Source of the DNA: Benzoatithermus sp963720725
GTDB lineage: Bacteria; Pseudomonadota; Alphaproteobacteria; Geminicoccales; Geminicoccaceae
DNA: 64,000 bases
Direction: 5' to 3'
NCBI GenBank assembly: GCA_963720725.1
Contig: CAVRGN010000013.1
Span: forward strand, 434,001-498,000
This document shows positions 53,371-62,856 of the stretch, one piece after another; the stretch's first letter is position 1, and every line of letters begins with the position of its first letter. A program made the translations under genes and the position numbers. Below the pieces are notes generated by a model, which did not search any database, had not been told where the DNA came from, and worked only from the letters and a program-made list of their open reading frames with translations.

Positions 53371-54344
53371 CAGCGCAGCGCCTGCCGCGAGCGGCGCCAC
53401 AGGTCGGCGAGCACGGTCAGGAGGATCAGGACTCCCTGCACGGCGCGGATCCAGTAGGGCGAGACGTTGAGGAAGACCAGCGAGCTGGCGATGGCGGCGA
53501 TCAGGATGGCCGCCAGCGTCGCGCCGATCACCGTGCCGGTGCCGCCCAGGATGCTGACCCCGCCCACGACCGAAGCGGTGATGATGGTGAGCTCGAGGTT
53601 CGACGGGACGGTCGACTGGATCACCGAGAGCTGGGTGGCGAACAGGACCGAGGCGATGCCGGCGAAGGCGCCGTGGATCAGGAACACCTTGAGGATCACC
53701 ATGCGCCGGTCGATGCCGGCCAGCCGGGCCGCTTCCGCGTTGCCGCCGACCGCGTAGATGCTGCGGCCGAGCCCGCTGTTCTTCATCCACCAGGCGGCGG
53801 CCGCGGTGAGCACGACCATGAACCAGATCGGCATGGCGACGCCCAAAGGTTCCATCTGGGCCAGGGCGTAGCCGGGCGGCAGGTTGGAGATCCAGGCCCC
53901 GCCGGTAGCCATGATCAGCCCGCCCTTGAGGATCGAGAGGAAGCCCAGCGTGGCCACGATCGAGGGGATGCCCAGCCAGGCGACGAGAACGCCGATGAAG
54001 CCCTCGATCGCCATGCCGGCCAGGACCGGGGCCAGCCAGCTCAGCCAGATCGGCCAGCCCGCGACCGCGATCGAGCCCGAGAGCACGGCCAGCACGCCGA
54101 TCAGCGAGCCCACCGAGACGTCGATGTTGCCCGAGACGATGACCATCGACATGCCGATCGCGGCCACCGCGATGTAGGCGTTGCCGAGGAAGATGGTCTC
54201 GAGGTTGCGCTCCGCGAGGAAGCGGGGATTGACCGTGCCCACGACCGCGAACAGGGCGACGAGCGCCAGGAACAGCACGGTTTCCTGGCCGGAGACGAGC
54301 CGGGCGAGGCCGCGCCAGGGAGCGGGGCGGGCGAGGGCGGTCAC
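53370..54344 (-). CDS. Sugar ABC transporter permease (RbsC/RhaQ type)
   Basis: The 324-residue second permease has MVIVSGNIDVSVGSLIGVLAVLSG, GVLVAWLGIPSIVATLGFLSILKG and SIYAVGGNAEAARLAGID. It starts with GTG overlapping the ATPase stop and ends inside the start of the next permease. It forms a heterodimer with the product downstream. Confidence 0.92.
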   Translation of the reverse strand: MTALARPAPWRGLARLVSGQETVLFLALVALFAVVGTVNPRFLAERNLETIFLGNAYIAVAAIGMSMVIVSGNIDVSVGSLIGVLAVLSGSIAVAGWPIWLSWLAPVLAGMAIEGFIGVLVAWLGIPSIVATLGFLSILKGGLIMATGGAWISNLPPGYALAQMEPLGVAMPIWFMVVLTAAAAWWMKNSGLGRSIYAVGGNAEAARLAGIDRRMVILKVFLIHGAFAGIASVLFATQLSVIQSTVPSNLELTIITASVVGGVSILGGTGTVIGATLAAILIAAIASSLVFLNVSPYWIRAVQGVLILLTVLADLWRRSRQALR

Positions 54345-55831
54345 GCGGCGGCGCCCACCCGCATCATGGCGTGCGCGATGGTCTCCTGGTCGGCCGCGCC
54401 ACGGGCGAACTCGGCCACGAGACGGCCCTCGCGCATGACCAGGATGCGGTCGCTCATCCCCAGCACCTCGGGCAGCTCGGAGGAGATCATCAGGACCGCC
54501 AGGCCCTGGGCGGCGAGCTCGCTCATCAATTTGTGGATCTCGGCCTTCGCACCCACGTCGATGCCACGGGTCGGCTCGTCCATGATCAGGAGGCGCGGCT
54601 CGGTGGCGAGCCACTTGCCGAGCACCACCTTCTGCTGGTTGCCGCCCGAGAGCTTGCCCACGATCTGCTCCGGCCCGCGCGCACGGATCGCGAAGCGGGC
54701 GATGGCGTCGGTGGCCAGCGCCTCCTCCTCGCCATGGTCGATGAAGCCGTGCCGGGCGACGCGGCGCAGGACGGCGAGCGAGACGTTCTCGCGCAGGGTC
54801 ATGGGGCGGATCACGCCCTGGCTGCCGCGGTCCTCGGGCACGTAGGCGATGCCGTGGCGCTTGGCCTGGGCGGCACTCGCGATGCGGACCGGCTTGCCGT
54901 CGATCCGGATCTCGCCGGCCGTGGCCGGGGTCATGCCGAACACGGTCTGGGCGAGCTCGCTGCGGCCCGACCCGATCAGCCCGGCGAGGCCCACGATCTC
55001 GCCCGCGTGCACGGTCAGGCTGACCCCGCGCACCACCGGCGGCGAGACCAGGTCCCTGACCTCGAGGACGGGCGCCCCGGGCTTCGTCGCGAGCTTGGGG
55101 AAGAGATGGTCGATGGTCCGGCCCACCATCATGGTGATCAGCTCGCCCTCGCTGGTGGCAGCCACGGGCCGGGTCGCCACGTACTGGCCGTCGCGCAGGA
55201 CCGTGACCCGGTCGGCCAGGGTGAAGATCTCGGCCATGCGGTGGCTGATGTAGACCACGCCGACGCCGCGGGCGCGCAGGTTGCGCACGATCGCGAACAG
55301 CCGCAGCACGTCGGCCTCGGGCAGGGCGGCGGTGGGCTCGTCGAGGATCAGGACCCGGGCGTTCAGCGACAGCGCCTTGGCGATCTCCACCCGCTGCCGG
55401 TTGGCGACCGAGAGCGTGCTCACCGGCGCCTCGACGTCGAGCTCGTCGATCTCCAGCGAGGCCAGGATCTCGGCCGCCCGGGCGCGCATCGCCCGCCAGT
55501 CGATGCCGCCGAAGCGGGTGCGCGGCGCGTGGCCGAGGAAGATGTTCTCGGCGACGCTGAGCTCGGGAAACAGGAGCAGCTCCTGGAACACGGTCGCGAT
55601 GCCGGCGGCTTGCGCCTCCTGCGGCCCGCCGAACCGGACCTCGCGCCCGTCGACCCGGATGGTGCCCGCGTCGGGGCGGTAGACGCCGGAGACGATCTTG
55701 ATCAGCGTCGACTTGCCGGCCCCGTTCTCGCCGAGCAGCGCGTGCACCTCGCCGGCGCGCACGTCGAAGCGCACGTCCTGCAGCGCCTTCACGCCGGGGA
55801 ACGACTTGGTCAGCCCATCGACCGCCAGCAC
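54341..55831 (-). CDS. Sugar ABC transporter ATP-binding protein, double cassette (RhaT/RbsA type)
   Basis: Cassette 1 has Walker A LLGENGAGKSTLIKI, signature STLSVANRQRVEIAKAL and Walker B VLILDEPTAALPEAD. Cassette 2 has the usual AGLIGSGRSEL and KLSGGNQQKVVLGKWL. The in-frame GTG at 55831 gives 496 residues. An ATG at 55871 (MSASVR) would join in frame at AETESRPPVLAVDG if one base near 55855 were removed, so the true start is probably 55871 with another inserted base. The operon lacks a substrate-binding protein, unlike rhizobial rha loci. Confidence 0.9.
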   Translation of the reverse strand: MLAVDGLTKSFPGVKALQDVRFDVRAGEVHALLGENGAGKSTLIKIVSGVYRPDAGTIRVDGREVRFGGPQEAQAAGIATVFQELLLFPELSVAENIFLGHAPRTRFGGIDWRAMRARAAEILASLEIDELDVEAPVSTLSVANRQRVEIAKALSLNARVLILDEPTAALPEADVLRLFAIVRNLRARGVGVVYISHRMAEIFTLADRVTVLRDGQYVATRPVAATSEGELITMMVGRTIDHLFPKLATKPGAPVLEVRDLVSPPVVRGVSLTVHAGEIVGLAGLIGSGRSELAQTVFGMTPATAGEIRIDGKPVRIASAAQAKRHGIAYVPEDRGSQGVIRPMTLRENVSLAVLRRVARHGFIDHGEEEALATDAIARFAIRARGPEQIVGKLSGGNQQKVVLGKWLATEPRLLIMDEPTRGIDVGAKAEIHKLMSELAAQGLAVLMISSELPEVLGMSDRILVMREGRLVAEFARGAADQETIAHAMMRVGAAA

Positions 55832-55991
55832 CGGCGGGCGGGACTCGGTCTCTGCGCACGCTCGCCGACATCGGGCCTCCCTCGCGCGAGCTAGCCCGTG
55901 CGGCTCGGCGGCGTCAATGCGGGGCGGTTCCGTTTGACGCCGCTCGCGCCCGGGTCGTAAGCCGGTGCCCGCAGCCAGGGAGGGTTCGGCG

Positions 55992-58062
55992 ATGGCAGGC
56001 ACGGCACCGCTGGAGGACCGCTGGGACGATGCGCACGCGGCCTCGCTCGACGAGCCCGGGCGGCTGCTCTACCGCTCGAACCTGCTGGGGGCCGACAAGC
56101 GGATCACCAACTATGGCGGCGGCAACACCTCGGCCAAGTTGCAGGCCAAGGATCCGCTGACCGGCGAGCCGGTGACCGTGCTCTGGGTCAAGGGCTCGGG
56201 CGGCGATCTCGGCTCGATGAAGCTCGACGGCTTCGCGACGCTGTATCTGGACAAGCTCGAGCGGCTGAAGGGGCTCTATCGTGGGATCGCGCACGAGGAC
56301 GAGATGGTGGGCTACCTGCCCCATTGCACCTTCGACCTCAACCCGCGCGCGGCCAGCATCGACACGCCGCTCCACGCCTACCTGCCCTGGCGGCATGTCG
56401 ACCATGTCCACCCCGACGCGGTGATCGCGCATCGCGGCCTCGGCCCGGTCGGAGGAGCTGACCCGCGAAATCTATGGCGACGAGATCGGCTGGCTGCCCT
56501 GGCAGCGGCCGGGGTTCGACCTCGGGCTGAAGCTGGAGGCGATCGCCAAGGCCAACCCGCACCAGGTCGGCTGCGTCCTGGGCGGGCACGGGCTGTTCAC
56601 CTGGGCCCAGGACGGCAAGGCCTGCTATCAGACCACGTTGCGGATCATCCAGCGCGCCCAGGACTGGCTGGACGCGAACAACCGTGCGGCCGCGTTCGGC
56701 GGCGTGCGGGTCCGGTCGGTGCCCGAGGCGGAGCGCCGGACCACCGCACGGCGGCTGCTGCCAAGGCTGCGCGGGCGGATCGCGGCCGCCGAGCCCAAGG
56801 TCGGGCATGTCGACAATTCGCCGGCGGTGCTGGAATTCGTGAACGCGAACCGGCTCGAGGAGCTGGCCGCACTCGGCACGTCCTGCCCCGACCATTTCCT
56901 GCGCACCAAGATCCGCCCGCTCGTGGTGCCTGCCGATGCCGACGACGCGGCGCTGGACCGGCTGGTCGAGGCCTACCGGCAGGACTATGCGGGATACTAT
57001 GGGCGCTGCCGGCATCCCGACAGCCCGGCCATGCGCGACCCCAACGCCGTCGTCTACCTCGTCCCGGGCGTCGGCATGCTGACCTTCGCCCGCGACAAGG
57101 CCACGGCGCGGATCGCCGGCGAGTTCTACGTCAACGCGATCAACGTCATGCGGGGGGCGGCGGGGGTCGACCGCTATGTCGGCCTCGCCGAGCAGGAGGC
57201 GTTCGACATCGAATACTGGCTGCTCGAGGAGGCGAAGCTGCAGCGCCTGCCCAGGCCCAAGGCGCTGGCCGGACGGGTGGCGCTGGTGACCGGCGGGGCC
57301 GGCGGGATCGGCGGGGCCGTGGCCCGGCGGCTGCTCGCCGAGGGCGCCTGCGTCGCCATCACCGACATCGACGGCGAGGCGCTGGCCGAGGCCGAGCGGT
57401 CGCTGGTGCAGGCAGCGGGGCGCGACCTGGTGCATGCGGTCCGTGCCGACGTGACCGACGAGGCGGCGGTGGCCGAGGCCCTGGGCAGCACGGTCGAGCG
57501 GTTCGGCGGGATCGACATCGTCGTCGCCAATGCCGGGCTCGCGACCGCCGCCGCCTTCGCCGAGACCAGCCTCGCCGACTGGGAGAAGAACAGTGCCGTG
57601 CTGGCCAAGGGCGTGTTCCTGGTCACGCGCGAGGCGTTCAAGGTGATGCTGGCGCAGAAGATGGGCGGCTCGATCGTCACCATCGGCAGCAAGAACGCGC
57701 TCGCCTCCTCGGCCGGTGCGTCGGCCTACTGTGCCGCCAAGGCCGCGGCCCTGCACCTGACCCGCTGCATCGCCCTGGAGGGTGCCCCGCACGGCATCCG
57801 GGCCAACGTGGTCAATCCCGACGCGGTGCTGCGCGGGTCACGGATCTGGGGTGGCGACTGGCGCAAGGCGCGTGCCGTCGGCATGGGCATCGACGAAAGC
57901 CAGCTCGAGGAGGCCTACCGCCAGCGCTCGCTGCTCAAGCGCAGCGTCTATCCCGAGGACATCGCCGAGGCCGTGTTCTTCTTCGCGAGCGAGGTCTCGG
58001 CCAAGTCCACCGGCAACGTCCTGAACGTGGACGCCGGCAACCAGATCGCGTTCTCGCGGTGA
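55992..58062 (+). pseudogene. rhaD: Bifunctional rhamnulose-1-phosphate aldolase/short-chain dehydrogenase, single frameshift
   Basis: The N-terminal class II aldolase domain starts MAGTAPLEDRWDDAHAASLDEPG, with TNYGGGNTSAK and the metal-site HVDHVHPDAVIA (about residue 140). At about base 56429 an extra C breaks the frame; the next frame carries GHGLFTWAQDGKACYQTTLR. The short-chain dehydrogenase domain follows, with VALVTGGAGGIGGAVARRL and the catalytic ASSAGASAYCAAKAA region. The repaired protein has 689 residues, the usual length for RhaD fusions that split rhamnulose-1-phosphate and oxidise lactaldehyde. A strong ribosome site (AGGGAGG) precedes the ATG. It is divergent from the sugar ABC operon. 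Confidence 0.87.
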
Positions 58063-58070
58063 GGCCGGCC

Positions 58071-59366
58071 ATGACCTTCAGGATCACCGAGGACTTCGTC
58101 GCCGGGCACAACGCCAGCGCCGAGACCGATCTCGCCGCGGACTACGCCCATCTCGGCCGCCAGCTCGGCGCGGCGCGGCGTCGACATCGAGCGGGTGACC
58201 GCCGCCGTGCAGGCCTTCGCGGTGGCGGTGCCGACCTGGGGCGTGGGCACGGGCGGCACGCGCTTCGGCCGCTTCCCGGGCCCGGGCGAGCCGCGCGGGA
58301 TCGAGGAGAAGCTCGAGGACTGCGCCACCATCCAGCAGCTCGTGCGGATCACGCCCACGGTCTCGCCGCACTTTCCCTGGGACCGGACGGAGGACCTGCC
58401 GGGGCTGGTCGAGCTCGCCGGCCTCGCTGGGCCTCGGCTTCGACGCGGTCAACTCCAACACCTTCCAGGACCAGCCAGGGCCAGAGGCTCAGCTACAAGT
58501 TCGGCTCGCTCTCCCACACCGACGCCTCGGTGCGCGAGCAGGCGGTCGAGCACAACCTCGAATGCATCGAGCTCGGCCAGGTGCTGGGCAGCAAGGCGCT
58601 GACGGTCTGGATCGCGGACGGCGCCAACTTCGCCGGCCAGCAGCACCTGACCCGCGCCTTCGAGCGCTATCTTGCCAGCATGGAGCGGGTCTACGCCGCG
58701 CTCCCGGCCGACTGGCAAGTCTTCATCGAGCACAAGTTCTACGAGCCCGCCTTCTACGCCACGGTCATCGCCGACTGGGGCACCTCGTTCCTGGCCGCCA
58801 GCCGGCTCGGTCCGAAGGCCAAGTGCCTGGTCGACCTCGGCCACCACGCGCCGGGCGTGAACATCGAGCAGATCGTGGCGCGGCTCATCGAGGCCGAAAA
58901 GCTGGCCGGCTTCCACTTCAACGACAGCAAGTATGGCGACGACGATTTGGACAGCGGCTCGATCGACCCGTTCCGCCTGTTCCTGGTGTTCCACGAGCTG
59001 GTGAGCGCCGAGGCCGAGGGCCGCCCCGGCTTCGCCCCGGCCTACATGATGGATCAGTCGCACAACGTCACCGACCCGATCGAGAGCCTGATGGCCAGTG
59101 CCGTAGCCCTCCAGCGCGCCCACGCCCAGGCGCTGCTGGTCGACCGCGAGGCGCTGGCGGCGCACCAGGACGCCAACGACGCGCTGATGGCGCTGGGCGA
59201 GCTGCAGCGGGCGTTCACGACCGACGTGGCGCCGATTCTGGCGACGGCCCGGCTGCGGGCCGGCGGGGCGGTCGACCCGATCGGCGTGTACCGGGCGAGC
59301 GGGTATCGGGCGCGCAAGGACGCGGAGCGGCCGCAGATGGCGAAGCTGGGCGGAGGCATCGTCTAG
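58071..59366 (+). pseudogene. rhaI: L-rhamnose isomerase (RhaI type), three frameshifts
   Basis: RhaI converts L-rhamnose to L-rhamnulose. The start MTFRITEDFVAGHNASAETDL is followed after one extra G (near 58168) by VDIERVTAAVQAFAVAVPTW. A second extra G (near 58428) leads to LGLGFDAVNSNTFQDQ, and a third (near 58490) to the long C-terminal part from GQRLSYKFGSLSHTD, with KCLVDLGHHAPGVNIEQI and HFNDSKYGDDDLDSGSIDP. Removing the three bases gives 430 residues, the usual length. It starts 8 bases after rhaD, and its stop shares the bases CTAG with the convergent ogt stop. Confidence 0.86.
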
Positions 59367-59923
59367 TTTGCGATGCGCGGCAGGCAATCGAAGAGGTCTG
59401 GCCCGTCCTTGAATCGCGCATTCTCGATGGCAAGCAGACGGCGCTTCGTGATCGCACCGCCGGCGGCCGAGAACCCGCCGAGCTTGCCGCCCGCGGCTAC
59501 CACGCGGTGGCAGGGCACCACGAGCGGGAAGGGGTTCCGGCCGAGGGCCGCGCCAACCTCGCGCGCGGCTTCGGGGGCGCCGATTTCCGCCGCAACCGCG
59601 CCATAGGTCCTCACCTGGCCGGCAGGAATGAAGCGGACGGATTGGTAAACCCCGGCGTCGAACGCCGGGACGTCGGCCAGGTTCAGGCGCACGCGATCGA
59701 GCGCCGCCCGGCCCATGTGCAACAACTCGATCATCGCTGCGACCGCTGCCACAATCTCGGGCGGCGGGTCGCGCTCGGCAGCGGATGGAAATCGGGCTCG
59801 CAGCCGCTGCCTCATTGCCACAGCAGACCGCTCGGGCAACTGCACCCCCACGACGCGGGCGTCGCGCCACGCAATCGCGCACAGTCCGACGGCGGTCTGA
59901 AACGTCATGGTCGCAACGCTCAT
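59363..59923 (-). CDS. ogt: Methylated-DNA-protein cysteine methyltransferase
   Basis: This suicide enzyme removes methyl groups from O6-methylguanine. The 186-residue protein has the active-site PCHRVVAAGGKLGGFSAAGG, the helix-turn-helix AGQVRTYGAVAAEIGAPEAAREVG, and VGAALGRNPFPLVVP. No Ada-type N-terminal domain is present. The gene ends on the rhaI stop. Confidence 0.93.
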   Translation of the reverse strand: MSVATMTFQTAVGLCAIAWRDARVVGVQLPERSAVAMRQRLRARFPSAAERDPPPEIVAAVAAMIELLHMGRAALDRVRLNLADVPAFDAGVYQSVRFIPAGQVRTYGAVAAEIGAPEAAREVGAALGRNPFPLVVPCHRVVAAGGKLGGFSAAGGAITKRRLLAIENARFKDGPDLFDCLPRIAN

Positions 59924-60127
59924 GACGCTATGCTAGGCCCCGGCGTCCCGGCAGTCACCTGCAGGAACCCTGTGCAATCTTGCGGCTTCGGGTGCCAAAC
60001 GGACCACGCCACCGGACGCGATCGCAGGAGATGCGCACCTGACGCGGAGCCGGGCCGGTTGCCAGCTCGGCTTGGCAGCGCGTGCGTATGAATGACGCGC
60101 AGGCGCCGTGGATCGGAGGCAGCGGAC

Positions 60128-60849
60128 ATGGTCAACATCCGCCAGCACGACGTCGCCGCACCGATCCTGGACGCCGAGGCCGAGGTCAGTTCGCCAAGGC
60201 GTGGGGGACCTACCTGTAGATCGTCGACCACGACTATGCCGGCCATCGCGAGGTCTACGGCATCCTCCACCGCATCCTGGCGCGGGACATGCCGGGGCCG
60301 TTCCGGGTCCTCGATCTCGCCTGCGGCGACGCGCGCGGGGTCGTGGGTGCGCTCGAGGGCACGCGGATCGCGCACTATCAAGGCGTCGACCTCTCCCGGC
60401 CGGCACTCGATCTGGAGGCGCTGGACTGCCCGGTCGAGCTCGACCGGCGCGATTTCGTGGCGGCGATGGCCGACCGGCCCGAGCCCGCCGACCTGGTCTG
60501 GATCGGGCTGTCGCTGCATCACCTGGAGGGTGCCGACAAGCAGGTGATCATGCGCGAGGCCCTGGGCGTGCTGGGCGGCAGGGGCGCCATGGTAATCTAC
60601 GAACCCACGCGCCGCGAGGATGAGAGCCGAGAGGGCTACGTCGCCCGGTTCGCGAGCATCACGAAGACGCTCTGGAGCGCCCTCGATCCCGACGAGTGGG
60701 CGGCGATCGCGGACCATGTGGCCCGCTGCGACCTGCCGGAGACGCCCTCGGGCTGGCAGCTTCTCGCCCGCGATGCCGGCTTCACGCGGACCAAGGAGCT
60801 GTTCACGGCGCCGACCGATTTCTACCGGATGTTCCGCTTCCGTCCGTGA
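60128..60849 (+). pseudogene. Class I SAM-dependent methyltransferase with disrupted N-terminus
   Basis: From ATG 60289 an open 186-residue frame holds motif I (RVLDLACGDARGVVGALEG), the GVDLSRPALDL loop and LVWIGLSLHHLE, a methyltransferase whose substrate is unknown. Upstream, the same frame reads QFAKAWGTYL, then a TAG at 60217, then IVDHDYAGHREVYGILHRILAR, clearly the missing N-terminus. The likely original start is ATG 60128 (MVNIRQHDVAAPILDAEAE) in another frame, after a good GGAGG ribosome site. One shift and one stop therefore separate the start from the body. A shortened product from 60289 may still be made. Confidence 0.7.
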
Positions 60850-61417
60850 CGGTGCCGGGCAGGAATCGAGCGACGTACACGACCGAGCGCTCGGCGGCGC
60901 GCAGCATCCAATCAGGATCGGCCGCTTCGAGAAGCAGGCTGTCCATGGGGCCGAGTTCGGCGGTGCCGAGGCGGACCCGACCGGCGTGGCAAAGCAGAAG
61001 AGCCCGGCCGGCGTGGCCGGGCAGCGTGTCGCCGGCGGCGAGGGCATGGCAAGCGACGGCATGGTCGAGGCGGCCGCACCGCGTCATCACGTTGAGGACC
61101 AGGGCCGGTCCGCCAAGGAGCAGGGCCGCAGTCGGCAGGTCGCCTGCGAAGGAGAACGGTGGTGCTCCCGGATCGAGCAAGGTCGGCGCGCTGTCGCCGA
61201 CCTGCAGCCGCAGCGGCCCACCCTCCAGCAGGGCGATCGTTCGGGCGACACCCGGGAAGAGCGAGAACGGCCCGTCCACGGCGATCCGGGCGAGGCTGAC
61301 CCGCCAGTCGAAGCCGTCGGCCGCGGCTGGAGCGGGCGCAGCCGCGATCTCGGCGGTCTCGCCGCCGCCGTTCCGCCACGCCATCCGCCGATGATCGGCG
61401 GGCCGGATCAGCTGCAA
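60803..61417 (-). CDS. hutD: HutD family cupin protein
   Basis: The 204-residue protein starts QLIRPADHRRMAWRNGGGETAEIA and continues WRVSLARIAVDGPFSLFPGVARTIALLEGG, the HutD bicupin pattern. HutD is implicated in limiting histidine-utilisation gene expression, but no hut genes lie here. A TTG at 61417 is the best start, 4 bases after dhaK. Its 3' end overlaps the convergent methyltransferase gene by 47 bases. Its association with dhaK is unusual and may be positional only. Confidence 0.83.
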   Translation of the reverse strand: MQLIRPADHRRMAWRNGGGETAEIAAAPAPAAADGFDWRVSLARIAVDGPFSLFPGVARTIALLEGGPLRLQVGDSAPTLLDPGAPPFSFAGDLPTAALLLGGPALVLNVMTRCGRLDHAVACHALAAGDTLPGHAGRALLLCHAGRVRLGTAELGPMDSLLLEAADPDWMLRAAERSVVYVARFLPGTVTDGSGTSGRNRSAP

Positions 61418-61421
61418 GCGG

Positions 61422-62408
61422 TCACCAGCGCAGGGCGGCCGTGTGCACGGGCGCGTCCCACAGATTGCGCAGCTCGTCGTCGAATGCGGTGATCGTGAGC
61501 GAGCAGCCGGCCATGTCGAGCGAGGTGCAGTAGTTGCCGACCAGCGAGCGGGCGACCTTGAGGCCCTTGGCCTCGAGCAGGCGGCGCGCACTGCCATACA
61601 TCAGGTAGAGCTCCATCGACGGCGTGGCGCCGAAGCCGTTGACGAGGAGCAGGACCTCGGAGCCGGAAGCGGGGGCGAGGTCGCCGGTGATGGCGCCCAC
61701 CATCTCCTCGGCGATGGCGTCCGCCGACTGCAGCTTGACCCGGCGCCGGCCGGGCTCGCCGTGGATGCCAACGCCCATCTCCATCTCGTCCTCGGGCAGG
61801 TCGAAGGTGGGCTTGCCGGCGGCGGGGACGGTGCAGGAGGTCAGCGCCACGCCCATCGAGCGGGTGCGGCCGTTGACACGCGTGCCCAGGGCCTGAAGCG
61901 TCTCGAGCTCGGCGCCGGCCTCGGCGGCGGCACCGACGATCTTCTCGACGATCACGGTGCCGGCGACGCCGCGGCGGCCGGTGGTCCAGGTCGAATCCTC
62001 GACGGCGACGTCGTCGTTGGTGAGCATGGTGGCCTGGCGGCCCTCGTACATTTCCGACGCCATCTCGAAGTTCATGGCGTCGCCTTCGTAGTTCTTGACG
62101 ATGAACAGGACGCCGGCACCGGAATCGACCGCCTGAGCGGCGGCGAGCATCTGGTCCGGGGTCGGCGCGGTGAAGACCGGGCCGGGACAGGCCGCATCCA
62201 GCATGCCGGTGCCGACGAGGCCGGCATGCATGGGCTCGTGGCCGGAGCCGCCGCCGGAGATCAGCGCCACCTTGCCGGCACGCGTCGGAGCGGCGCGGCT
62301 GACGAAGGTCGGACCGGTGTGGACCCGGACGAGGTCGGGATGGGCGGCGCCGAATCCGCTAAGGGCCTGCGTCAGCAGGTCGTCGACGTGGTTGACGAGC
62401 TTTTTCAT
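61422..62408 (-). CDS. dhaK: Dihydroxyacetone kinase subunit DhaK
   Basis: DhaK binds dihydroxyacetone and, with DhaL and the phosphocarrier DhaM, phosphorylates it using PEP. The 328-residue protein has ALISGGGSGHEPMHAGLVG, the NYEGDAMNFEMASEMY segment and the substrate-binding His in GVGIHGEPGRRR. DhaL is not beside it. The HTH gene and a PTS enzyme I-type gene lie upstream on the same strand, consistent with a PTS-dependent dha locus. Confidence 0.93.
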   Translation of the reverse strand: MKKLVNHVDDLLTQALSGFGAAHPDLVRVHTGPTFVSRAAPTRAGKVALISGGGSGHEPMHAGLVGTGMLDAACPGPVFTAPTPDQMLAAAQAVDSGAGVLFIVKNYEGDAMNFEMASEMYEGRQATMLTNDDVAVEDSTWTTGRRGVAGTVIVEKIVGAAAEAGAELETLQALGTRVNGRTRSMGVALTSCTVPAAGKPTFDLPEDEMEMGVGIHGEPGRRRVKLQSADAIAEEMVGAITGDLAPASGSEVLLLVNGFGATPSMELYLMYGSARRLLEAKGLKVARSLVGNYCTSLDMAGCSLTITAFDDELRNLWDAPVHTAALRW

Positions 62409-62856
62409 TGGTCGAGCCTCCTTGGTCGTGGGCTGCCTCGGCGTGCTGGGCCATGCGGATGATGCGGGCGGAAAAGTCGAGGATCAACGCCTCGACGTCT
62501 CGGGCCGTCGCCGGCGAGTGGAACTCGGGTACGGCGATGCGCAGCTCGTGGCCGCGCGGGCCGGGCGCAGCGAGACGGCGGCCGCGCTCCGGGTGGGCGC
62601 GACGGTAGAGGGCGAGGAAGCCCTCGCGCTCCTGCGGCGAGAGGTGGCAGATCTCGAAGATGACCGGCAGGTCCCCGGCCGGAATCGGCACCGTGTAGGA
62701 CGGGTTGGCGATCTGCGAGACGAAGCTCTTGTGCTTGCCCAGGGCCATCGCCAGTCGGCCGCGCAGGCCGGACGGACGGCGCTCGATGAACGAGCGCAGG
62801 AGCGATTTGTAGCCGGCGATGATCTCGGCCCGGCTGGCGTCCTCGCGGTCAGGCAT
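62359..62856 (-). CDS. Small helix-turn-helix DNA-binding protein
   Basis: The 165-residue protein has a Lambda-repressor-like helix-turn-helix (GLRGRLAMALGKHKSFVSQIANPSYTVPIPAGDLPVIFEIC). The middle part has LSPQEREGFLALYRRAHPERGRR and an FHSPATARDVEALILDFSARIIRMAQ helix. It overlaps the upstream enzyme I gene by eight bases. Its last 17 or so codons overlap the start of dhaK by 50 bases. That is longer than usual, and the C-terminus there is a basic, unconserved run, so a frameshift near 62420 may have removed an earlier stop. A regulatory role in the dha locus is inferred. Confidence 0.75.
   Translation of the reverse strand: MPDREDASRAEIIAGYKSLLRSFIERRPSGLRGRLAMALGKHKSFVSQIANPSYTVPIPAGDLPVIFEICHLSPQEREGFLALYRRAHPERGRRLAAPGPRGHELRIAVPEFHSPATARDVEALILDFSARIIRMAQHAEAAHDQGGSTNEKARQPRRRPADAGP

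Noticed and set aside
45301..60219. TAG reassigned as a sense codon (fhcA, 60-kb methyltransferase)
   Set aside because: In fhcA the TAG codons arise from an inserted base and the frame changes there; dhaK, ogt and rhaI use ordinary stops, and no suppressor tRNA was seen.
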